A stretch of 14,746 nt of DNA from K189A clade bacterium (lineage in GTDB: Bacteria > Pseudomonadota > Gammaproteobacteria > Pseudomonadales > Azotimanducaceae), in assembly GCA_007571095.1 (NCBI GenBank), contig RKSB01000114.1:1-14746 (forward strand), in the 5' to 3' direction. Made by a program: the position numbers and the translations under genes. Positions 1 through 6,544 of this stretch are shown here, in pieces. Below the pieces are notes generated by a model. That model had not been told where the DNA came from. It searched no databases and saw only the letters and a list, made by a program, of their open reading frames with translations. Position 1 is the stretch's first letter; every line of letters starts with the position of its first letter.

Positions 1-1
1 G

Positions 2-103
2 GGAGAAGAGGAACCGAAAGCGGAATATACCGTTTTTATGGCTGATTTTCTTCTTGCAGGGGCGGGCGTTGTTGTTTTTTTATTGGAATTTTTATATAAA
101 TAA
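2..103 (+). CDS. Possible C-terminal end of an upstream gene (partial)
   Basis: An open frame enters from the left edge and stops at the TAA at 101-103. It gives 33 residues, beginning with an acidic stretch (GEEEPKAEY) and ending in a hydrophobic segment (FLLAGAGVVVFLLEFLY) that could be a terminal membrane helix. I do not recognise the family. The end of this frame overlaps the AT-rich region that I read as the promoter of the receptor gene, so the hydrophobic part may simply be T-rich non-coding DNA translated. The call rests only on an open frame with a plausible composition. Confidence 0.25.
   Translation, partial: GEEEPKAEYTVFMADFLLAGAGVVVFLLEFLYK
72..100 (+). promoter_or_regulatory. 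Sigma70-like promoter for the receptor gene
   Basis: A TTGTTT box at 72-77 and a TATAAA box at 95-100 are separated by exactly 17 bases, in a locally AT-rich stretch of a GC-richer window. A transcript from here would start near 107 and carry a leader of about 100 bases before the receptor start at 207. It could drive the whole run from the receptor to the acyl-CoA synthetase, because I see no convincing terminator inside that run. Confidence 0.5.
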
Positions 104-169
104 TCCTCAATACAGGGGCTACAGAGACCAGGCCTTTTCTGAGCGCGAAGCTTGAGGAGGCGGGTTTCA

Positions 170-226
170 ATGGGTTTGCAAATTCGCAGAACTAAGGATA
201 ACTGTTATGTTGAAAAGAAGAGTTGA
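170..226 (+). CDS. Candidate 18-residue leader ORF overlapping the receptor start
   Basis: An ATG at 170 sits 9 bases after a strong Shine-Dalgarno sequence, GAGGAGG at 154-160. It opens an 18-codon frame (MGLQIRRTKDNCYVEKKS) that stops at 224-226, inside and out of frame with the receptor gene starting at 207. The ribosome site is stronger than the one in front of the receptor itself (AAGGA at 194-198). It may be a translated leader peptide that controls receptor translation by coupling or occlusion, but a chance frame is quite possible. No function is recognised. Confidence 0.3.
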   Translation: MGLQIRRTKDNCYVEKKS

Positions 227-2525
227 TTTCGCCAGACAGACCGAATTGTCTGAGCGATTTATGGAAAGGCTGATGCTGTGGGGTGTTGGTCTGATGACCA
301 GCCTGACTCTGCCGGTCGCCACTGCCCAGGACAACGCGGTAAGGTCGGGTTCGGTGCTTGAAGAGATAGTGGTGACGGCTACCAAGCGAGTGGAGAATCT
401 TCAGGATGTGGGTATCGCAGTGACTGCCCTGTCGGGCGAACAGATGGAGGCTCTGGGCTTTGCCAACGCTCAGGAGGTGACCGCTGCATCTCCCGGCGTA
501 TCGACGATTCAGCCCAACGGAGAGTCCAACTACTCGCTGGCCATTCGGGGTGTTGCCAATTCGGACTTCACAACCAATGTGGAAAGTCCGGTTGCCCTCT
601 ATCTGGATGAGGTCTATATCAGTCAGGCATCAGGCTCCGGCTTTCAGCTTTTCGACATGGAGAGAGTGGAGATACTGAGGGGTCCGCAGGGTACCCTGTT
701 TGGACGCAATTCGACCGGTGGGCTGGCTCACTTCATTACCCGCAAGCCAACCGAGGAATTTCATGGCTACGGCAAGATAACTCTCGGTGACTATGACCAG
801 CTCAAGCTTGAGGGTGCGATCAATGTGCCTCTGGGCAACCGCTTCTTTCTGCGTGCCTCGCTTGCCACTCACGAGAACGACGGCTATATCGAAAACAGAA
901 ACGCCAACAGCACGGGCGATCTCAACAATGCCGATGACATCGCCTGGCGCCTGCAGGGCCTGCTCGTAGCCAGCGATACCTTTGAGGTACTGTTCAATAT
1001 CAGACAAGCCAGCCAGGACATTGACACAGGCTTCTTTGAGTACGTAAGTTCGGTCAACGCAGGCCAACTGACACCGAACACGCCCAATCCGGTGCTTGGT
1101 GGCTATATCGACAACGATGGCGATGTTTTTGCCGGCGACTATGATCGACCAGGCTTCAACGAACTCGAACTTGAGGGCTATTCTGCCACCATCAAATGGG
1201 CCATCGGCGACAAGATGAACCTGACGGCCATCTCCGATTTATCAACAACCGACAGGCAGTACATTGAGGACACGGACGCATCCCCCATTGATCTTTTCAA
1301 TTTTTATCTAATCACAGATGCCGAACAGTTCTCTCAGGAAGTGCGTCTTGACTATGAGTCTGATCGGGTCAACTGGGTGGTTGGCCTCTACTATCTTGAC
1401 CTGGAGGCTTCCGATATCAATGGCGGCATCGCAGAACTCATCGTCGGCGACCCGAGTCCCGCCGGATTTGGACAGCCGGCAAACCCCGTCAATGCAGGTG
1501 CCCAGAGAGGTCTTTACAACCCTTATACGTCCGAACTGGCTTCGATTTCTGTCTTCGGCCAGGTTGAACTGAAACTGTCAGAACAGCTGGATCTGATTTT
1601 GGGTGCCCGCTACATTGAGGACGAGAAGGATTTTACTTACAGTGCTCAGGTCGTTGAATACCTCAACCCGAATTCCACACCCGGCTTTCATCTGCCGGGC
1701 AACATAGATTCTCAGTTGGAACTCGGCAACTATACAGGCGACAGATCGGACGATGACATTGCCCTTCGCCTTCAACTCGACTGGAATTTTGCTGACGACG
1801 GGCTGGCTTACGTCTCCTTTAACCGAGGCATCAAGGGCGGCGGCTTCAATGCTCCAATTTTTCCGCCAAATCCACCGCTCGGCTACAACGATGCGACTTT
1901 TTCCTATGCTCCCGAGCAGCTGGACGCCTTTGAAGTCGGCCTCAAGGTTGGAATCGGTGAGATCGGAAGACTCAATCTGGCCGCTTACCACTATGACTAC
2001 AGCGACTATCAACTGTTTATCATAGTGGGTGTCGATACCATTACTCAAAACGCCGATGGCGGAGAAGCAACCGGCTTTGAAGTCGAACTCCAACTGACTC
2101 CCGGCTACAACTGGGACTTTCTGTTTGGTTTTGCTTACAACGACGCACAGGCAACCCTGCCTTCCGGTGGCGTTGAAGTCACACCGGTACAGTCTCCCGA
2201 AATCAACTTTAATCTGCTCGGCAGGTATGCGATTCCGATTGGCAGCCACGAGCTGGCTTTCCAGTTTGACGCCAACTATCGCGACAGGGTTTTCTTTGCC
2301 CTGAACGAAGCCGAGACTGTAACTCAGGACGGCTACTGGGTGGCCAATGCCTCGGTCAGCTTTGGCGGTGAGAACTGGCGAGCATCGGCTTTTGTTCGCA
2401 ATCTGTTCGACGAAGAGTATCTGGTGCAGACCTTCGACCTTTCGAGTGCGGATGTTTTTGGTCTGACCGAGCAGTATTACGGTCGCCCGCAATGGTGGGG
2501 CGTCTCTTTCCGCTATGACTTTTAG
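207..2525 (+). CDS. TonB-dependent outer-membrane receptor
   Basis: This 772-residue protein is a TonB-dependent receptor, an outer-membrane beta-barrel that imports a ligand using energy passed on by TonB/ExbB/ExbD. A hydrophobic signal segment ends near residue 40 (PVATA|QDN). A TonB-box-like EEIVVTA follows at about 52-58, then the plug domain with LYLDEVYI (131-138) and the hallmark ILRGPQGTLFGRNSTGG (156-172). The rest is barrel, with aromatic-rich strands and a C-terminal Phe (RYDF), the usual outer-membrane assembly signal. I kept the ATG at 207 because AAGGA lies 8 bases upstream. An ATG at 261 (residue 19) would give a more ordinary signal peptide length but has no good ribosome site. 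The ligand is unknown. The gene lies 62 bases before the amine dehydrogenase large-subunit gene, which suggests import of an amine or another compound used by the same pathway. Confidence 0.95.
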   Translation: MLKRRVDFARQTELSERFMERLMLWGVGLMTSLTLPVATAQDNAVRSGSVLEEIVVTATKRVENLQDVGIAVTALSGEQMEALGFANAQEVTAASPGVSTIQPNGESNYSLAIRGVANSDFTTNVESPVALYLDEVYISQASGSGFQLFDMERVEILRGPQGTLFGRNSTGGLAHFITRKPTEEFHGYGKITLGDYDQLKLEGAINVPLGNRFFLRASLATHENDGYIENRNANSTGDLNNADDIAWRLQGLLVASDTFEVLFNIRQASQDIDTGFFEYVSSVNAGQLTPNTPNPVLGGYIDNDGDVFAGDYDRPGFNELELEGYSATIKWAIGDKMNLTAISDLSTTDRQYIEDTDASPIDLFNFYLITDAEQFSQEVRLDYESDRVNWVVGLYYLDLEASDINGGIAELIVGDPSPAGFGQPANPVNAGAQRGLYNPYTSELASISVFGQVELKLSEQLDLILGARYIEDEKDFTYSAQVVEYLNPNSTPGFHLPGNIDSQLELGNYTGDRSDDDIALRLQLDWNFADDGLAYVSFNRGIKGGGFNAPIFPPNPPLGYNDATFSYAPEQLDAFEVGLKVGIGEIGRLNLAAYHYDYSDYQLFIIVGVDTITQNADGGEATGFEVELQLTPGYNWDFLFGFAYNDAQATLPSGGVEVTPVQSPEINFNLLGRYAIPIGSHELAFQFDANYRDRVFFALNEAETVTQDGYWVANASVSFGGENWRASAFVRNLFDEEYLVQTFDLSSADVFGLTEQYYGRPQWWGVSFRYDF

Positions 2526-2587
2526 GCTCTGTATGGGGGAGGATGATCCTGGCCAGAACAGGTCCGGCTAATTCAGGAGGAGTTGTT

Positions 2588-3733
2588 ATGAAACAGGGGT
2601 TTTGTGCCTTCGTCTTTTCTATCCTGGCAGCGGTGGCTTTGGCCGAACTGCCGGTCGAAACGGTTCCAAAGGTCGAGGCCCTGCCTGCAAAGTATCCCGA
2701 CTCCTGGATATTTGCACACGATTTCAACTTCAACACCCTGATTGCCGGCAAGATCATTCTGGTCGATACCGCCGCCGAGACTCGAGAATACAAGGGAGCC
2801 ATTGATGCAACCCAGTTTGCTTCCTTCGTCGCTTCATCGAAAAACAACTCCGAACTCTATGTAGGAGATACCTTTTACTCTCGAAGTACCTCTGGCGTGA
2901 GGACTGATGTTATCTCCATTTATGACAAGGCCACACTCAACAAGACCGGCGAAATTCTGTTGCCGAAGAACAATCGGGCACAGATTGTTGCCAGCAAGTA
3001 TCTGCTTCGCCTGATAGACAGGGATCGGTTTCTGCTGGTTTTCAACTTTACGCCGGCCGCTTCGGTTACCGTGATCGACACCAGAAAGAGAATGATTACG
3101 GCCGAAATCAGCCTTCCCGGTTGCAGTCTGATTTACCCAACCGGCAAGCGCGGTTTTTCATCCCTGTGTGGAGACGGATCCTTCTTCACCGTCCAGCTCA
3201 ACAGAAAAGGCGAGCCAACTCGCCGCTCGTCGAGTGCCTCCTTCTTCAGCGTGGATGAGGATCCGGTTTTCGACAAGCCCGTTTACATAGGCATGACGGC
3301 CTACTTTGTGTCCTTCAAGAGCAAGGTTTACGAGGTGAACATGTCGGGAAACGAACCCGAGGTCAAGGGCTCATGGTCGCTGGTCAACGAAGCCCAGGCG
3401 AGTCAAAACTGGCGTCCGAGCGGCTGGCAGATTGCCACCGGAGACGATGACGAGCTCGTTTACGTCGTCATGTCGGAGAATGGTTATGACGGCAGTCATA
3501 AATACGGCGGCGAAGAGGTATGGGTGGTGAATGTAAATGACCGGAAACTCATCCAGCGTATTCCGATGCAGACACCCGCCTTCTCTATTGAACTGACCTC
3601 TGGATCCAACCCTCTGCTGATAGTCACCAATGTCAATATGTTGATGGATGTCTATGATTTAGATGGGAAATTACAGAGAACCCTCAGTCTGGGCGATACC
3701 GCAACACCCATAGCCCTGCATGCCCAGAGATAG
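2588..3733 (+). CDS. mauB: TTQ amine dehydrogenase large (heavy) subunit, aromatic amine dehydrogenase-like
   Basis: This is the beta-propeller heavy subunit of a periplasmic quinoprotein amine dehydrogenase, which oxidises a primary amine to an aldehyde and ammonia. The ATG at 2588 follows AGGAGG (2575-2580) at 7 bases and gives 381 residues with a clear Sec signal peptide (FCAFVFSILAAVALA, cut near 19). Family landmarks I can align by eye with Paracoccus methylamine dehydrogenase are FYSR...GVRTD (97-107), FNFTPAASVTVID (152-164), LIYPTG (181-186), WRPSGWQ (275-281) and HKYGGEEVWVV (304-314). It is shorter than the Paracoccus heavy chain, mainly because it lacks that protein's long N-terminal arm. 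The operon order B-E-D-A and the absence of amicyanin favour the aromatic (aau) type, so aauB may be the better name. The start at 2543 is rejected because it would place extra residues before the signal peptide. Confidence 0.92.
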   Translation: MKQGFCAFVFSILAAVALAELPVETVPKVEALPAKYPDSWIFAHDFNFNTLIAGKIILVDTAAETREYKGAIDATQFASFVASSKNNSELYVGDTFYSRSTSGVRTDVISIYDKATLNKTGEILLPKNNRAQIVASKYLLRLIDRDRFLLVFNFTPAASVTVIDTRKRMITAEISLPGCSLIYPTGKRGFSSLCGDGSFFTVQLNRKGEPTRRSSSASFFSVDEDPVFDKPVYIGMTAYFVSFKSKVYEVNMSGNEPEVKGSWSLVNEAQASQNWRPSGWQIATGDDDELVYVVMSENGYDGSHKYGGEEVWVVNVNDRKLIQRIPMQTPAFSIELTSGSNPLLIVTNVNMLMDVYDLDGKLQRTLSLGDTATPIALHAQR

Positions 3734-3739
3734 GGATAG

Positions 3740-4300
3740 ATGGCTTCTGTTGTCAGTGCACTGAGTATTGTGGGCGTGGCCTGCAAGCTGCTTCTCAGTT
3801 GTGTCTTCTGCCATGCAGGCTTTCACAAGCTGCGCGATTTGAACGGCTTTGCACGTATCCTCAATGACTACGGCCTCGGAAATGCCCTGCCTCGAAAGTG
3901 GATCGCGCTTTTGCTGGCGGTGACGGAACTTTTGCTGGCCGCATCCCTGGCCTTTATCCCTGCATTCTTTACGTTGGCACTCTATGGCGTTTTGCTGATG
4001 TTGGGGGTCTATGTTCTGGTGCTTCTGGCCGTCTATGCCAGCGGAAAAAGCCTGCGCGACTGCGGCTGTGGTACTCGCCACTCGGCTCATTCAAGGCTGA
4101 CTCTGTGGCCAATTGTCAGAAATGTCGTCCTGATGCTGGCGGCCGCACTCCTTCTCGTTTTTTCGCCGGCTGCACTGACTCTGGTTGAATGGTTGATGGC
4201 CATATCCACGGCGGCTCTGCTGTTGATGCTTTACTGGACGATCGAAGAGATGCAGTCCAACCGTCTTTTGCAAAGAAGTCTACAGGCACTCCATGGATAG
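3740..4300 (+). CDS. mauE: MauE/AauE-like membrane protein for amine dehydrogenase maturation
   Basis: This 186-residue inner-membrane protein has about four hydrophobic segments (roughly 8-25, 54-72, 75-100 and 127-165). The MauE family is needed for correct export or disulphide formation of the small subunit of TTQ amine dehydrogenases, acting with MauD. Visible family features are the N-terminal CVFCHAGFHKLRD (21-33), with cysteines 21 and 24, and a DCGCG motif (107-111) in a loop. These pairs fit a redox role in disulphide handling. It starts 6 bases after the large-subunit stop, preceded by AGGGAT, and overlaps mauD by 8 bases, so expression is probably coupled. The redox role is known for the family; no active site is proven here. 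Confidence 0.9.
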   Translation: MASVVSALSIVGVACKLLLSCVFCHAGFHKLRDLNGFARILNDYGLGNALPRKWIALLLAVTELLLAASLAFIPAFFTLALYGVLLMLGVYVLVLLAVYASGKSLRDCGCGTRHSAHSRLTLWPIVRNVVLMLAAALLLVFSPAALTLVEWLMAISTAALLLMLYWTIEEMQSNRLLQRSLQALHG

Positions 4301-4901
4301 CCTGCTTGCCACTTCAAATGTCCTTTTATGGATTGCTGTCGTTGTTCTTTTTTTTCTGGTGCTTGCCTTGACCCGTCAGGTTGGCGTGCTGTACGAACGA
4401 ATTGCACCCGCCGGTGCCTTGATGCTTTCGCAACGATTGCAGGTTGGCGAGCAGGCACCGTCTCTGGAACTTGAGGACATTAACTCAGGAAGCAGGATTG
4501 CTGTCGGCGACCGAAATGAGTCCGGCAGAAGCCAACTGCTCTTCTTCCTCTCGCCTGACTGCCCGGTTTGCAAGGCACTCCTGCCGATTGTCAAGTCGGT
4601 TGCCGAAACCGAGCAGGCCTGGCTGGATCTGGTACTGGCCACCGACTATGCACGAAAGGCAACGGATGAACTGATAGACGAGCACGACCTGACTGCCTTT
4701 ACCTTTGTCAATTCTGAACTGCTGGGCAAGACCTATGGTGTCGGAAAACTGCCTTATGCCGTCCTGATTGACGAAAACAGCATCATCAAATCCATGGGCC
4801 TGGTCAACTCCCGAGAACACTTTGAGAGTCTTTTTATTGCCAGAGAAATGGATACGGCGTCGGTACAGCAATATCTTCAACAAAAAGTACGCACCGGATA
4901 A
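4293..4901 (+). CDS. mauD: MauD/AauD thioredoxin-like maturation protein
   Basis: This 202-residue protein is a membrane-anchored thioredoxin-fold oxidoreductase that helps form or isomerise the many disulphides of the amine dehydrogenase small subunit. An N-terminal anchor runs from about 8 to 27 (NVLLWIAVVVLFFLVLALT). It is followed by a thioredoxin-like domain with FFLSPDCPVCK (84-94), active-site cysteines 90 and 93, and the cis-proline region KLPYAVLIDE. It overlaps the mauE stop by 8 bases and ends 25 bases before the small-subunit gene, which is the family's usual operon order. In Alcaligenes faecalis, disruption of the counterpart abolishes growth on aromatic amines (recalled from the literature). 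Confidence 0.93.
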   Translation: MDSLLATSNVLLWIAVVVLFFLVLALTRQVGVLYERIAPAGALMLSQRLQVGEQAPSLELEDINSGSRIAVGDRNESGRSQLLFFLSPDCPVCKALLPIVKSVAETEQAWLDLVLATDYARKATDELIDEHDLTAFTFVNSELLGKTYGVGKLPYAVLIDENSIIKSMGLVNSREHFESLFIAREMDTASVQQYLQQKVRTG

Positions 4902-4926
4902 CAGACCGAATACGAGGACGAACAGG

Positions 4927-5475
4927 ATGAAAAAACTGGACAGGCTTGTTGAATATGCCTCAAGAAAGCTGGCTCAGCGGTCGTCTCGCCGCAGCCTTTT
5001 GACCGGACTGGGGGCGTTTCTGTTTGGTGCCGCCGCCGTCCCTCTGCTGCCGGTTGCTCGAGCGGCCGGTGAAAGCAGTGGCGGCTACCCTGGTGTCGGT
5101 GCCCAGACCACCGGCCGAACAGACGACCCGGGTGATCCCACCAGTTGTGACTACTGGAGATATTGCGCCATTGATGGTTACCTGTGCAGTTGCTGTGGTG
5201 GATCGGCCAGTTCCTGCCCCCCCGGTACCGAGATGTCGCCTATCACCTGGATAGGAACCTGCCTGAATCCGGCTGACAACAAGAACTACATCATTTCGTA
5301 CAATGATTGTTGTGGGTCTGTCAGTTGCGGTCGCTGCTTCTGCAATCGAAACGAGGGTGACAAGCCTACCTATCGCCCTCAGTCCAACAATGACATCAAC
5401 TGGTGCCTGGGTACCCAGAGTGCGGTTTACACCTGTTCAGCGGCAGTCATTCTTGGTGTCAAGACCGATCAGTAA
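4927..5475 (+). CDS. mauA: TTQ amine dehydrogenase small (light) subunit, catalytic, aromatic amine dehydrogenase-like
   Basis: This is the 182-residue catalytic light subunit. The ATG at 4927 has GAGGA at 4914-4918. A long twin-arginine-type signal (SSRRSLLTGLGA, residues 19-30) ends near ARA (46). The mature domain starts at about CDYWRYCAIDGYLCSCC (74-90). Trp108 (PITWIGTC) and Trp159 (NDINWC) match the two tryptophans that crosslink to form TTQ (Trp57/Trp108 in Paracoccus methylamine dehydrogenase, Trp109/Trp160 in Alcaligenes aromatic amine dehydrogenase). Asp127 (YNDCCG) matches the catalytic base and Asp83 the aspartate needed for TTQ maturation. There are 14 cysteines after the signal, against 12 in Paracoccus. 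Ser171 stands where those enzymes have an active-site Thr. The gene overlaps the following cytochrome gene by 20 bases. The subunit identity is secure; the choice of aromatic over methylamine substrate is inference. Confidence 0.96.
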   Translation: MKKLDRLVEYASRKLAQRSSRRSLLTGLGAFLFGAAAVPLLPVARAAGESSGGYPGVGAQTTGRTDDPGDPTSCDYWRYCAIDGYLCSCCGGSASSCPPGTEMSPITWIGTCLNPADNKNYIISYNDCCGSVSCGRCFCNRNEGDKPTYRPQSNNDINWCLGTQSAVYTCSAAVILGVKTDQ

Positions 5476-5938
5476 GGCCATTCAGTACTCGCTACTTACG
5501 TTTTTTTTGGCCAGCACCTCAACCGCCGCCGAACCGGCAAATCTGGCGGCCGGCCGGCTGGCTTATGCCGCCTGTTCGGCCTGCCATTTACCCTCTGGAG
5601 AGGGTGTACCGCTGGCTTTTCCGCCGATCAGAAACCGGTTGCCGGCCATTGCCGCCAGTTCAGCCGGACGGGATTATCTGATTACCCTTGTCCTGAAGGG
5701 CATTAGCGGACCCATGAAAGTGGACGGAACCGCCTACAATGGCTATATGCAGGGCTACGAAGCAGTTTTGCAGGACGATGCGATCAGTGCAGTACTCAAC
5801 TACATCGCCATCGAGTTGAATGACAAGCCATCGCCTGCCTTCACGCCCTTTGATGCAAAAGAGGTGGCCAGAGTGAGAGCCGGCCTCAAGTCGAGCCTCT
5901 CAGCCATGGCGAAGCGCGAGGCACTTGGGCTTGAATAA
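5456..5938 (+). CDS. Periplasmic monohaem cytochrome c (first of two)
   Basis: This 160-residue class I cytochrome c probably takes electrons from the TTQ amine dehydrogenase, since no amicyanin or azurin gene is present. I chose the GTG at 5456 because it places a clean Sec signal peptide at the N terminus (YSLLTFFLASTSTA, cut near 24-25). Upstream in-frame codons lie within the small-subunit gene. The haem site is CSACH (40-44) and the likely distal ligand is Met98 in YNGYMQGY, with Met87 as an alternative. It overlaps mauA by 20 bases without an obvious Shine-Dalgarno sequence, so translation is probably coupled to mauA. Its TAA overlaps the ATG of the next cytochrome (TAATG). A small monohaem cytochrome follows aauA in the Alcaligenes faecalis cluster too, which supports the electron-acceptor role. 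Confidence 0.87.
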   Translation: MSRPISKAIQYSLLTFFLASTSTAAEPANLAAGRLAYAACSACHLPSGEGVPLAFPPIRNRLPAIAASSAGRDYLITLVLKGISGPMKVDGTAYNGYMQGYEAVLQDDAISAVLNYIAIELNDKPSPAFTPFDAKEVARVRAGLKSSLSAMAKREALGLE

Positions 5939-6420
5939 TGAAGGCAATATGGCTTAAGTCGAGTCGGTCGTCCGCAAGGTTGCGGTTCCTTCATTCAACC
6001 CTGCTGGTCACCAGTAGCCTGCTGTGCTTCTGGATTACCCCTGCCGTGAAAGCCAACGCCGCCAGTGCACGGATAAACTACATACTCCAGTGTCAGGGAT
6101 GTCACCGGGCTGACGGCCTGGGTAACAACAGTGCCGATGGTTCAGGGACACCCAGCATGCTGACCTTCGGCAGGCTTTTTCTCAGCACACCGGAAGGGCG
6201 GGATTTTTTTGTTTCTGTGCCGGGCGTGGTCAATGCTCCGCTTTCGGACGAGGAGATGACGCATGTCATCAACTATGTAATCGAGGCACTGATTATTCGG
6301 GACGCCGCCGCCGAGCCATTCCTGTACAGCCTGGAAGAGCTGAGCAGGTACCGAAAAACAAAGCTGGTCAAGGATGTTAAGCTGTTGAGACGTGAACTGA
6401 TCGAAAGGGGGATTCAATGA
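5938..6420 (+). CDS. Periplasmic cytochrome c-like protein (second of two), atypical distal site
   Basis: This second 160-residue cytochrome c-like protein overlaps the first by one base (TAATG). A signal or anchor segment runs from about 18 to 40 (FLHSTLLVTSSLLCFWITPAVKA). The haem-binding motif is CQGCH (52-56), followed by RADGLGNN. The usual C-terminal helix is present (LSDEEMTHVINYVIEAL, 102-118). The loop before it reads VPGVVNAPL (94-102), where a distal methionine would be expected. The only methionines after the haem site are Met74 and Met107, neither clearly placed as a ligand; His109 is another option. It may be a partner of the first cytochrome, a non-canonical electron carrier, or a haem protein with an open site. 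I do not assign it a specific role. Confidence 0.84.
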   Translation: MKAIWLKSSRSSARLRFLHSTLLVTSSLLCFWITPAVKANAASARINYILQCQGCHRADGLGNNSADGSGTPSMLTFGRLFLSTPEGRDFFVSVPGVVNAPLSDEEMTHVINYVIEALIIRDAAAEPFLYSLEELSRYRKTKLVKDVKLLRRELIERGIQ

Positions 6421-6542
6421 GTTTCTCCCTTGCCGACAAGGATTTGATCATGCGGCACAGGGTCCGACAGCCACCTCCTCTCGTTTTTCCAGAATCTGCA
6501 AAAAAACTCACAGCCACTCTTGCTGACAAAAGGATGAATTAG
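6417..6542 (+). CDS. Candidate 41-residue small ORF coupled to the cytochrome gene
   Basis: An ATG at 6417 overlaps the stop of the second cytochrome gene (ATGA) and opens a 41-codon frame ending at TAG 6540-6542, 2 bases before the synthetase start. AAAGGGG lies just upstream at about 6405-6411, close to a usable spacing. The product would be basic (MSFSLADKDLIMRHRVRQ at its start) with a Pro-rich middle, no signal peptide and no membrane segment. It fills almost the whole gap between two genes, which is why I list it, but I recognise no family and it could be chance. Confidence 0.27.
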   Translation: MSFSLADKDLIMRHRVRQPPPLVFPESAKKLTATLADKRMN

Positions 6543-6544
6543 CC

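Noticed and set aside
1578..2492. A 304-codon open frame on the - strand inside the receptor gene
   Set aside because: It lies wholly opposite a receptor gene with clear barrel features, has no recognisable domain and a composition typical of a mirror frame.
5303..5455. Longer first cytochrome starting at 5303
   Set aside because: The extra residues are the small-subunit gene read in another frame, and they would bury the signal peptide in the middle of the protein.
5938..6420. Second cytochrome as a MauG homologue
   Set aside because: MauG is a dihaem protein of more than 300 residues; this has 160 residues and one CxxCH motif.
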